Shown one piece after another: positions 1 to 13,200 of a stretch of 64,000 nucleotides of DNA (position 1 is its first letter; each line of letters begins with the position of its first letter). Source of the stretch: Branchipolynoe longqiensis. Taxonomy: Eukaryota > Annelida > Polychaeta > Phyllodocida > Polynoidae. The stretch covers positions 155,777,064-155,841,063 of the forward strand of contig CM059186.1 in the NCBI GenBank assembly GCA_030323885.1, given 5' to 3'. Position numbers and translations under genes: made by a program. The notes below the pieces were generated by a model that worked only from the letters and a program-made list of their open reading frames with translations, made no database searches and was not told where the DNA came from.

Positions 1-1090
1 AATATCAATAGTTGAAAGCGCTTAACTTTTTAAATATATTTGTTAAAGCATCAGTTTTGGTTTCCCATAGCTTACTAAGCAAGAAAAACATAAACTCCAA
101 TAGCCAGTGACATCACATCCGAGATCCCCACATTAATAACTTACCGACAATGTTCTATACCAACGTTGATTTTATATTCCCAATCCAGTCTAGTCAGAAA
201 ACGTCCACATATTTGATACACCGTGAGCAGGGTCCTCATGTTAATTCTAACTGACAGTTGGCTATCTCATCCACCCCCATTCCACCTATAAAGCCCCGCT
301 CAGGTCAGGGACGTCGTGGGTCATTTATAATCTCAGCCAATCTTTCGGGTCGGGGAATACTTCTAGTTGTTTTAAACTAAACTAAACAGGAAGAGAATCT
401 TGACAACGTAGATCTCCAGTCTGCATTACCCCAAAAGAATATTGGTATCCAAAACCGTCATGTGAATATCAACATAGTCAGTAGGTGAGGCTTTAAATAC
501 TCCCGTCTCAATTTTATTTTAAATTAGCGAAAATACACCAACACATAGATGGCCTACCAATTAATTAATGTTTCATATAAGATTACTTTTGTCACATTAT
601 AAGGGAGATATATTAAAAGGTTGAAGCAGTTTAGTGTTCATACCCATTTTGACATATCAAATTCCAAGACCTTCAAGTGCAAAATTCCAGGACATTTTAA
701 AGACGCTTATTAAATTAAGGTACCCCGAAACACGGCCGTATTCATAGTTGATTCACTGTGTAGGATCTGAAGTGTAACTAAGCATAAAGAATAACAACGA
801 ACATATGTACAGTCTTAATATAAAAATCAAGAGGCAGGATAACAAGCCCACAAAAATCAGATTATATACAAAACATCACCGATTAAGTTCAGGCATGTCG
901 GTGAATATAGACTTTAAAACAAATTATATAGTTACGATTTTTCATTTTCCAGAATTTTCAAATTTGAGGACCTTCTAGAACTGGAATCCTGAATTATCAG
1001 ATTCCATGACTTTGTGAGTTTTCAAGAACCCGTACAAACCTGACAGTCCTCCCCTGCCTATTCGCCGTTAAGGCGGTGAGCGCGTCCTAC
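1..1090 (-). other. Start of the last CAMKMT intron visible; no exon seen
   Basis: I looked here for the expected C-terminal exon of CAMKMT and found none. The sequence is AT-rich and unremarkable, with no recognisable repeat apart from scattered short runs. Confidence 0.5.
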
Positions 1091-1219
1091 CTGTGTGTGG
1101 AGGTTCCAGATGTGGTCGTCGTAGTGCTGCTCCTTCTCGACTGTAAACGACGCCTGCGCAATGTCCGCGAACTGGTCAAACGTCTTGCCGCGCATGGGCG
1201 CGAACATGAGCGCCTCCCC
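1091..1219 (-). CDS. CAMKMT: CAMKMT coding exon 10
   Basis: Forty-three codons in phase 0 at both ends: GEALMFAPMRGKTFDQF, then HYDDHIWNLHTQ, matching the family's VFAPRRG..L.QF and YDEHI.N.H blocks. Donor CACACAG|GTAGGA shows at least one more exon follows, off the window. Confidence 0.95.
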
Positions 1220-4200
1220 CTGTGTGCACAGCCAGAAACCCCCACCACATTAACATCCCACGGTCACACCGGTTGTACGCCTGGATAGTCTTCACCCTGA
1301 CTAAACATGTCTATGTGGCAGTCTAGGAAACCCAGGGTCCGTACACATGTGAAGATATGGAATTCAAGCCTATTTTAAAGCTGTTTTTGATATAGATTCA
1401 TTAGAATGCAGCACTGTTGGAATTTTTCAAATATCTTTTCTACAACTGAAAGGCAAGTTTGTTTTACTTAACGCCTCTAGAGCACATTGATTTTTATCAT
1501 CGGCTATTGGACGTCAAACATATGTTCATTCTGACATATTTCTTTGGGAGGAAATCCACTGCCGCCACATACACTACTTTCTCCGATAAGCAGCAAGGGG
1601 TCTTTTATATGCACTTTCCCACAGAAATGACAGCACATACCACAGCCTTTGATGAACAAGTTGTGGACCACTGGTTGATCTACAACTGAAGTTATGACCT
1701 TTTAAAGATGGTCCAGCTTGCCACGTCATTGACAAACCAAAACTTCACAGCGCATTAGATCATTAATGAACCCAGCGACTTCCGACAGCTTTTCCTAGAC
1801 TGTCACACATATTATGGAATGCATCAATTTATTATACGCTTATTATTAACTATTGTCTTGTAAGATTGTAATTGTTATATACTCTGTAACTGTTTTTCAA
1901 CTAACTCCTATAACATCTAATTACTATTTAAGGTCCTTGGGGGGCGGTGAGCAACCTGGAGGTGGAAGTGGTCTGCTACTAGGCAGGCTCCCTTCTCTTT
2001 TCCCACTTCCCCTCCGGGTGCTGCTACCATCGCCCCAAATCTGCCCAGTTCCTCACCAAATCTTGCTTTAACAAACTGTAATGAAGGGTCTTTTGGGCCA
2101 GCCAGAGTGATCGACTCGCTCCAATCATGTCGTCTGTCTTGGGTATTATGGAATATATTAATAATAAATGTTTTTTCGGAGACCACAACGAGACTTGCTG
2201 CAACACACAACACAGCACTAGTGCTTTGTCATCACTGTCTTGCATTGGTTTTTTCGTGCGCACAACTTACGATACTGATTCAAATTCTTACTTGCTAAAT
2301 ACATTTTAGTATTTAGGTTGGCACGACTTCCAATATGGCCATTGCGGTGTCCGTACACATGTGAAGATATGGAATTCAAGGCCATTTCATTGCGGTTTTT
2401 GATAGGAATTCAAGAGTATATTCATTTGCATTTCGGGTAGGGGGGGGGGGGGAAACAACGACGATTTCAGACTAATTTAGATCAGCGATTTCAGACTAAT
2501 GAATATCGCTTATCATTACAGAATATAAAACAATATAGCGGATATATTATGGCGTTTTTAATCCGATTGTGGCAGAGTTGTCTGTTGTTTTACGTCCTAG
2601 CAACATCTTAGGTAATATCAGAACGGGGATTGTGGCAGAAAGTAACAGATTAGGCTAATCACGTACCTGGAACTTCAGCAGCTTATAGACAGTCTTTACC
2701 AGATCTTCGCGACAGTTGTCAAAGAAGAGGCTATAAAAAACAAAAACAGTAGACAGAAACACTGCTAAATATGATACCAAAGGTACTCGCATTAAACATG
2801 ATAGAGATAACAGGAAATTCCGGAAGAAGATAATAAGAGTAACCAATTCCGATGTTTCTTGTCCTCTGTGAAGGCTCCTTAGACCAGTTAATGCTAATCA
2901 AAAACATCAGTAAGGTTTTCCCTCTCAGCAGTAAACAGGAATGAGAACAGGCAAGACATAAAAAAGATGGGTCATTGTCCAAAAGTCAGGAAACTGGCGA
3001 TCGGTGTGAAATTCTCATCCCTGTATACAGGACTATGTGTCGCACGTGAGTAATGCTCGGGATAGGGACAGCCCTACCCACTCGTCATTTTATTTTCTCG
3101 ACGGATTTGGAATAATATCGACAAGTGTCAAAATCGATTCCCCAAAATCCGGCAAACCGCCAAATAGGCGGGAAATTCTCAACCCCGATTAGAATTTTTT
3201 TTAAATTCCGATAGACAAATAGAACTAATTTTGTTACATTCCCCGGCCCCTCAAATACAAACTTTATATTATTCTCGAATTTACACATATATAATATATA
3301 TTTACCAATCAGCGCATATGACAAAGTCAAAGGTTTCTTCCATCTCGTCCAAACTTTCCAATTCGTCCCAGAGTAAGGTTCTGAAAATAAAATTATAATT
3401 GTTTAACATAGATTTGGGAATTGTGTATGTGGACGGGGGAGGGGGGGGGGGGGCAGAAGGGAAAAGCGAAACATTAAACACTTCAATGTTTTAATTGATC
3501 TCACTCGATTAATGCTGACACAAGTAATAGAAGATAAAAGTACAAGAAACAACTTACTTTGCACTGACTTTGGTATCACAAAGTGCTTCTTTGTTTTGGT
3601 TAATAATAACTTGTAAATCTGAAACAAAACACATCATATATAAATTAAGAGCCCCCAGTTAAATTCACTAACAAATTGAAACGCTTTTTAAACAAAACAT
3701 TTTTTTGTTAACTCAATCCACAGTGGCCAAGTATGATGAACAACCGAATCTATCTTAACGTCCCCGCGATAGAAAGGCTTTATTAATTAATTAATTCATC
3801 ATCAATGATCATAGCAATATCTGAGGTCATAACCGGACGGCTACAGGCTACAGTGCGCAAGTTTGTTTGTTTGATTGGGTTTTACGTCCTAGAAACATGC
3901 ATGGTCATATCAGGATGGGAACCGACTTGTGACAGTGTGCACTCATGGTGACTTTATAGTGCTGGCCCACTTGGGAGAACAGGCCACGGCACCATCACCC
4001 AATATCCCACTCAGTCATATTATCGTGATACTGACGTAACCAGTCCTTGAACTATCCTAGAAATGCAGAGTGCCAGGCTAGGTAGTGACAAGTATCAATT
4101 TTGTAAGTCATTGATTTGACTCGGCCGAGATTCGAAACGACGACCTTCTGCACAGGAAGCCTGCGCTCTACTGATTGGGCCATCGCGTCCGGTGCTAATA

Positions 4201-7200
4201 CGCGAGTAGCTATCTAGTACATATCTATAATACTCCTAAAAGTATCCTACAATAATTGGAAAATTCGCTCTGCCAATGGTCATTTAGAGAATAATCAAGT
4301 AGCAGGCAAAGAAAAAGCATCGCTAGACTCCCAGTAAGCAAAGTGCATAACATACGAGGCGACGGCTTTTTTTCTTCTTTGAAACCGAAACACTTAACCT
4401 ACATATCCAACTTAGAGACTGGCACGCTCATTAAACATTGACTACAGTTTGGTGCTCCTGTACTATGCTGCTATTCTCGAAAAGAGGTGAACAAGGCCCA
4501 AATCCAGCATTTTGGTGTGCACACCAAAATTAATTCTGCACGCTTTCACTAATAATAACTCAAATTTAACTCCAGTAAAACCTCTCCCGACCACTTTCAC
4601 AGATCAATCGCGTTATTTGGGTCCCAAACGATCGATCGCTGAGACAATTTATCATTGCAACAATAAAAAAAACCACTCCCTGAACCGACCACCTCCATAA
4701 ATTGACCATTTAAAGTCGGTCCCATGGGCGGTCGATTTAGATAGGTTTTACTGTATTCGAAATAAAATAAGTTACCGCAAACTAAAGATAAGTAGATTTT
4801 AATGACCGGTCTAATGTATGTATCCAAAGTATATGACTGAAACTCAAAACAAAACGGATTATGCAACGTTAAGTATTAAATCGGATGCGGAATGGGCAGA
4901 TGGTAGGGGGGTGAGGTACCACCTGGAGGGCAGGAAGGGAATTAGGGGAGCTGCTTGATGGCAGACCTCCAGCTCTCCAGGCTGCACCCCCACCTCCAGT
5001 AACCCAAACTACCCAAGAACACATAAAATCAGGTTACAGGAGTAGATGCAAATAATAGCAATATAATAACAATGCAGAAGAATTACATACATGAATAATA
5101 TGTGCATAAGTAGTTTACACCTCACATAACATGGGCAGTATGTTGTTCTTTTAACATGAGTAAACTGACAATGCTTGCCACCACTGGCCTGAACACTTAC
5201 TCTGACAAGCCTTCTCGTTGCCATCAGTGAGCATCACCATGTTGGGCTCACCGGCCACGGCCAACTGCAAGCACAAGCCAGCCTCAGCACACAATAAAAT
5301 AGGCACAACAAGCAATAGAAACAATAGTGTCAGATACCAGATATTTTGTTTTATTTTGTTGTTGGTTTTTGGTAAAGAATTAAAGCTAGGATTCCATACG
5401 GGTCTTTTCATGGTAAATGGGGCCAAAGTGTTACATGACAGTTAAAAATTAATATCGTGTATTTCCCCCTTTTTTTTCACTGAGTAATCAACTCTTGTCC
5501 ATACATATACTAGTAATGTGAAGGAAAAGATAGTTCAGGTCACCATCTTGTCAGAATAACACAGATTAATTGAGTAGCCAGCCTCAAGTGTGGATGTAAC
5601 ATGATTTATTAATAACAACAATTATTTAAGAAAATTGATTGAATGAAACAATAAATTGTTATGCTGTGACACCCTAAGTATGCAACTGCACTATAAAAAT
5701 ATATGTACAGGGAAGTTATATTTATCCCAATTTTGAGTTGTGGATGTAACACAATATGAGGGGACATAAAAAACATGGGGACTTCAATTTCAATTTTTTT
5801 TCCAAAAGATTTGTAGAAAAATGATATTACTAGTCATGCTATGATAAAATAGGCTTGCATCTATTAGAAGAAAATACAAAGATATGCATGAAAGATATAC
5901 ACGCGTATATTCTTGATATGCCAGTGTAGATTTGGAGCAGAGGCCCCCCTCTGGCGTTATGGTCAATACCACTCTATTCCCCTCCCATGTGGTTGGGTTC
6001 GAGTCCATCAGGTGGAGCCTATGGGCCTCACCGATCTCGGACTTCTTGCCCCTGACAGGAGCCCACTTTCCCCTGGGACGCTGCTCGGGTAACTTCTCCT
6101 GAATTTGTTTATTTTGTATTATTTATTATTCAATTTACTCATTTATTGTTTACCCATTAGCTTGGTAGGGCGCCTAGCCCATCCAGATACGGTTCCTTGT
6201 TATTTAACGGTTGTGTTCCTAATAAAATAACTGTATCCACCTTCAGTTGTCCGTGTTGTCTGCCTCCACTACACATTTATTTCAAGTGAGAGTGTCCTTT
6301 CATTAGTTTATAGAGTAACAGGTAATATTCTATGCAAACTAAAGGTCTAGTAGGCTGTGGAAAAGTCCACATTCTCCACGTAACATATTCATGCCTTTAA
6401 AACACCATATTATTTTAATGAACATGTTGGCTTTTTTTTTTTTACTATGTCACATTAGGCCATACTTTTTTTCATATCTACCCCTCCAAAGTGTAAGAAT
6501 ACCAATTCTATAACGAAAATAGCACCTTTACTCTTTCCATAATTGTTTTTGACCATTACATAGGGGAAATTACATTGGCCCCATTTACCATGAAACGACC
6601 CATATACATAAGGTATGCGGCAACCTTTTGCTATTTATATTGGGAACAGTGCACTAGGTTTGCTTTCGCACCAAACGCTAAATGGAGGGATCCAGTTGGC
6701 TGTCTCTGCAAATCACATTCGTAATTGCTAATCAATTAGCGATGTACATAACTTGTATCGCGATTTGCGACACGATACCCAACTAAAGCGCAATCTATAC
6801 ACATAGGGCAATTTTTGTGTGACAATTTTGATTAGCAACAATTGCTAACCAATTAGGAAATTGATTCACGATCTACATAACTTGTATCGCGATTCGCGAC
6901 ATGATACCAAACAAAATGTTCCCTATACGATTATATAAGTATGGCATTAAAAAGCCACTTACGGTAATGCCAGCCAGGCAGGTCATGCCTCCCCCCAACT
7001 CGATCACATTGGCACCACTGAAAATAAACATACAGTAACTAACTCATCAGGTATCTCCAGGGATCTGATTGGCCATCAGCTAAAACCTCTGAAAGCCAGG
7101 CTGGAGGAGGCGTGGGGGCTACCCAAGCCCCCAACGGGGTTCCAGGACAGAAACCCAATGGGGGCCCAGGTGGCAGTGGCCACAAAAGCTCATGCAATTT

Positions 7201-10200
7201 AAGCATTCTAAGAGCCTTAAAAGTAATATTTTCGGCAGGAAAACATACATTTTTTGTTCATGCAATTTTAGTATTTTAAGAGGCGTAAAAGTAGTATTTT
7301 CGACAGGAAAACTTACATTTTCCAGGGATGATAGGAGGTACTGGCAGTGCCATGAAAAACTCGTGGAATGGTGCTTTTCCCCCATCATTATTCACAGGGT
7401 CATAACTATCTCTGTATGGATTTGATTTGGATGAAATTGCATCACTGTTCTTGTTGGATTGAATATATAATAAGTTTGTATTTAAGTAAAATCTATTTGT
7501 ATGAGGAGTGTATTTAGTGAATATTCCTTCATCACTGATGTAAAGAAAAACGACCTCGAAAACAGGGTATCTTTAATTGGCTCGCGCTCCCTTGCGCTAC
7601 ATCGTAGAAAGTCATGGATGGTACCAAAAGAAGTGCCATGACCTCAGCTTTCTAGCCATATATGGTTTGGCCTGGGTAAAAAAATTCAACCATGGTAAAT
7701 TCTTCAATTCAAATTATTTATAAAGTTTAAAACCATGTACTAAATTAAAAAGATATTTGAAACCTAATAAGATTTGGTATGGATAGCTAAAGTTTGATTC
7801 CTTTTCCAATGGTACCAATCGTACTATAGTGCTGGTTAGTGCAAGGAGCCGCAGACAGAATATTGATACCAACCTCTTTGGGCCTTTGCTGTCCATAGTG
7901 GTTTCACAATGATGACACACACGTACAAACATGTATCTGGCATTGCTGTATATTTGAATATTTGACAGAATATGTAATCTAATAGTGTGCCAAATTTAGG
8001 GAAGATCCAACCATTGCTTTAGGTACTGTGAATATTTAAAGATTTATTTAAATCAATATTTTTGGTTTTAGACGCTTTTAGTTTGTATTTTAAATAAAAA
8101 TGCAGGTTCCATATGATATGTGTGCAAAATCTGAAGAAGGTCCAACTATTGGATGAGCCACAGTGAGTGTTCAAAGATGGATGAATAAATTCTTTTTTTT
8201 TTCCTTTAAAAAAAAATATATTTTGGACACTTTTCTTTTGTATGTGCAATAAAAATGCACTTTTATATTTTTAGATAGAACATCAATAGAATAATGTTTG
8301 CGAACCTTGCTTATAACCTATGTAAGCCACCCTTCCCTGTGTGACATCACATGACTATTAATAATTGCCATGGGGTACTCAAAGTCTAATGGTGATGGGG
8401 AAAACCAATCCAAACCTACTGGACTGGTTGTTGGAGTTTTACATCCTGGCAGAATCTAAGGTCATATCAGGATGGGTACCGACTTGTGACAGTGTGCACT
8501 CATGGCGACTTTATAGTGCTGCCCTACTGGGAAATCAGGCTGCTGGCACCATGACCCAATATCCCACACAGTCACATTATCCTGATACTGAGCATACTAG
8601 TCCTTGCCCTATCCTATTAATGCCAAGCGGAAGGCTAGGAAGCAATAAGTATAAACAAATAGTTATTGGTCCTTGTCAGATTTTAAATTGTCTAATTGTA
8701 CCAAGAGCTAACCAACTTACTTGAATTTGTGCTTGTATTTTAAGGCATAGTAGGTGAGGATTTCTTCGGACGGCCACACACCTTAAAACGAGCATGAGCA
8801 GGCGAGGCTTAAGATAAACTAGGTTTAATAACAAAGCAAGTTAGTAAATCTTATAACATTGCGATGTAATAGGAATATATTTCGGGCACATAATTCGAAG
8901 TTGAATAACAGTATATTGTGGGGGCGAGACGGGGAGGGGAGGGGAGGGGTGGAGGGGAGGGGAGAGGTTGGATTGAGTGTGAGAGATGGCGTGGAGGGAG
9001 GGGGGGGGGGGCAGAGTAGAAGGAGAGGCGCAGAATGGGTCGATGGTGGGGAAGCAGAGCCACCGTATATACCACAGATAAATGGAGGAATTATTGATGG
9101 AAGTGATGAATTTTAGGGCGGTTTTAAACAAAAAAAGAGGTTCCTACAAGGTTATAATAGTCTTATCTTATTCGATGTCGGGAGATCAGTTAAAGTTACA
9201 TAATCCGATGGTTTGGGGGTTCTACCATAATTTTTAGATAAATATATGTGGTTAATAAATATAATCTAATTTAAAGTAACTTATTCTAAAGGAGTAACTT
9301 TTGAAATATTTGACAAGATTAATTTTAGTGTCCACCAACATTTTGAACATCATAGGTTTCAGCAGTGACAGGTTGTATTAAATTGACTTAGTATTTTCTT
9401 CTATGCAGCAGTACATGCTTAATAAGTGCACTTGTATCTAAGTATGATATTTAATTCTAAGGAATGGTTTTGGTTTCCAAAATCTGATGCTTTAATCGGA
9501 CCATGCAGCTTTAATAGTACAATTAAAGATGCACACGTCATGCCACATAAACAGGATGAGTATATTGATGGTTGTTTGCTGGAGTTTTACGTCCTGGCAA
9601 AATGAAAGGTCATATCAGGATGGGAATCGACTTGTCTCAGCGCGCACACATGGTGACTTTATTGTGCCGCCCCACTGGGAGGCCAGGCCGCCGGCACCGT
9701 GAGCCGATATCACAGTCATATTATCTTGACACTGGGCTAACCAATCCTTGCCCTATCCTATTAATGCCAAGTGCCTAGCTAGGAAGTGACAATTATCAAT
9801 TTTGTAAGTCATTTATTTGACTGGACCAGGAATTGAACTCCCCATATCCCGCACAGGAGGCCTGCGCTCTACCGATTCGGCCACCGCACCCGGTGGATGA
9901 GTATATAATATACTCACACACATTTCCGGTATTGTTGAAACCTAGTAGATCATTGACATCAAAGGTATCATTCAAGTGTCTGCAACAAAAAATAGACGTT
10001 ATCAAACAGTCCAGTATATACATGGTTAATACAAGTCTTATCCACTACTGATTTGGCAGGCAATAGATGTAGATCACGATATCTACAGCACCTCATAGTC
10101 CCAGGCGGTCACTCATCCAAGAACAGACGAGGCTTAGCGAATAATGTTGGTTATCTTTGCGGATTGGAGTTGCGGTTTGTTGGGGTTTTATATCCTGGCA

Positions 10201-13200
10201 ACATCTAAGGCAATAACAGGATTGGTACCGGTTTGTGACAGTGCGCATTCATGGTAACTTTATAGTGCTGCCCGACTGGGAGACCAGGCCGATGGCATCA
10301 TGATCCGATTTCCCACTAAGTCATATTATCCAGATACTTAGTTAGTAATCCCTGCCCTATCTAAGTAAACTAGGCTAGACAGCGACAAGTATCAAAGTTA
10401 TTTGTTTGACTTGGCCAGGTTCCTCACAGGAAGCCTGCGCTTTACCCATTCAGCCACCGGGTCCGGATGAGAACCATTGTTCCCAATATGACATCGACCG
10501 CTTAGGTTAATTTTATGTTCACGATTCCATTTATAAAGAGCACTACATAATCTCCGCTCTAATTACTTAACGCACCAACTTCTTCTGTGATTGCACGGAG
10601 ATGGAATGCCAAATCATTATTAATTGATGTTCTTGAAATACGCTATTGCATTTAAACCAACTTCTCTAATGCGTATAGTAGCTAGTCATACCCTGGGAGC
10701 TGTGGATACACACATGTAAGCTGTGGTCACACACATGTCAGATGTGTATACACACATAGGCTGTGTATACCAGGAATGTGATTGGGTGAAGGGAAAAAAA
10801 AAAGAATTTTTTTTTAGGTTATCATGGGGACACACAGCATCCTACTGAGTCGCAAGAGGGATGCAAATAGTGCATTTCAGAGGTCTTTCGGCGGCCAGAA
10901 AAAACCCTGGAATTGCGGTTAAAATCGGAGAAATCATATGCCTGGTATACACACATGTCAGCTGTGGATACACACATGTAAGCTGTGTATACACACATGT
11001 AAGCTGTGGTTACATACCTGATGCTAAGTGTAAGGTTGTTGGCGTGCGGCCACGTGTAGTCGAACCAGCGGTGGTTACTCGACTCCTCCACGGCGACCAG
11101 CTTAGTCTCCAGCAGCCCAAATGAGGAGAAGCGGCGCACAGAGACGCTGGAGGTGGTGTCAAAGCGCCTCCTCCGCTTAATCAACACCTACACGAGAAAA
11201 GGAGCAGTCAACACACAGTGCAAGCAGTCAACACACAGTGCAAGCACTCACCACACTAGGGTAAAACGTGCCAGACTTGTGATTAATCTTTTTCTTTAAA
11301 AATTTTTTTAATTTAGTTTTCACATCTAAATTGAGCCATTTTAATATTTGCAATAGAATTTAATTCGACTGCGCTATATTTAGTTAAAGCTGCATAGTCC
11401 GATGAAGCATCAACATTTTCAGAATCAAGGCACTCAAATAGATTTGGTTCTAGATATCTAACTTAGGCACTGATCCACTTATTAAGCATTTGTTACCACA
11501 TAGAAGGAATCAGTTTAATCGAACTTGTTACTGCATAAACCTACGGTGTAAGAGTTTTGGCATGCCTGCCAAAATTAATGTGGCACACTTGTATATCAAA
11601 TATCTCGAAAGTTAGCCATTTAAAATCAAAGTTACTTCAAAGTAAAGAAAGGTAGATTATAATAATCAATTTAATATATTTATCTCAGAAAAATTACAGG
11701 AATTCAAAACCATCGGACTATACAACTTTAATCACACCCATGAGAAAGTCGAGATAGCTATGTCCGATGATTTGTGTGCTAACTGTACTTTGTGGTTATT
11801 ATTTCTGATACCACGATACATATAAAAAAAAAGAAGAAATTTACAAAACAAACCCCATTTAACAACAAACAAAAAATGCTCAGAAGAAAAGATAAGGAGG
11901 GGGGGGGGGGATCTAGGGAGGCGGTAAATTCTACATGTGGATAGAAATCATTTTTAATTTGGCGAAGATATATTTTCCTGTTAATATGTAGTACGTACTT
12001 AAATCAAATCTAACGGGAATTTATTGCTAGAAATTGGGATGTCATTGGTAGAAATCAGAAATAATTGCTAAGGCCCTATAAATATTACAGCTTTCATTTT
12101 AATATTATTTTTGAGGTGGGAGTTGGGGGTTAAGCTTTTATATTCGATCATCTATGCCGACGGTGCTATTGCAAAAAATATATATTAATTTTTATTTTTT
12201 TTACAACACACACTATTGTTTGTTAGCAATGTTGGTATAAAAAAAAAAGAAGGAAAAAAAAGCCACGTCCACTTGTAGCAGATTGCAACACCGAACCACC
12301 ATATGCTGCCAAATATAGCCCACAACGTGACAATATCACATACATATAAGTACAATACACCAACGTCTGTTTCCTATTACGTCCAATAGTGTTAGTAACA
12401 TGAGGCGGATGTGGCGATTTACATAAAAATAATTTTTTTTAAGATATGAAAAGGTTAGTAAAACAATTCTATGACAACACCCAAATGGAGCACTGGCCAC
12501 AGGGTGAATCATGACACGAAACTGGACCACGTTTAGTTTCAATCAAAATGAAGACATATATATATATAAATATAGATATATATATGTAAATAGCCTTTTG
12601 GCTAAACCAATGCATGTGTAAATTAATATAATATGGATAACATTCGCGATTACCGTAAAATCACAAACAGAAGACGCATCCCAAATAGAGGAAAGTACTT
12701 TCTCCCGGGGGTTTCCCAAGAAATTTATATATGAACTGGTCCAAAAGTGAGGAATGCCTTTATATTACAACATAAAATAAGTACAGAAACATCTCATCAC
12801 AGTGAGGAATGGCATGTGTTTGGATTTACAAGTATATTGAACCCCCGATTTACCCCCCCCCCCCCGATTTAATGCGAATTCGGATATAACGAGATGACTC
12901 GTTGGGCCCGGAATTCTTTAATTCAAAGCTAATTCACTAAACTAAACCTCGATTTAACGCGACCATTCTATTTTTCGCGATGACTTTTTATGGACCACAA
13001 CGGTGGTGTTATAACGCGGTCTCACCGTATAATAGAAAAGAATGCGTCTTTTGTTAGAGATTATATGGTAATACTCTTCCTTCCATCACCGTAAAACTAA
13101 AAAAAAACACAAACGTTTATTACATTGAGATGGATAAAAGAAGGTGGAAAGCTGGGCATAGTTTACCTTCAAAGACATCACTGAGGAAAGAAAAAAAAAA

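Noticed and set aside
1076..1288. Plus-strand open frame of 70 codons
   Set aside because: It is the antisense shadow of CAMKMT exon 10.
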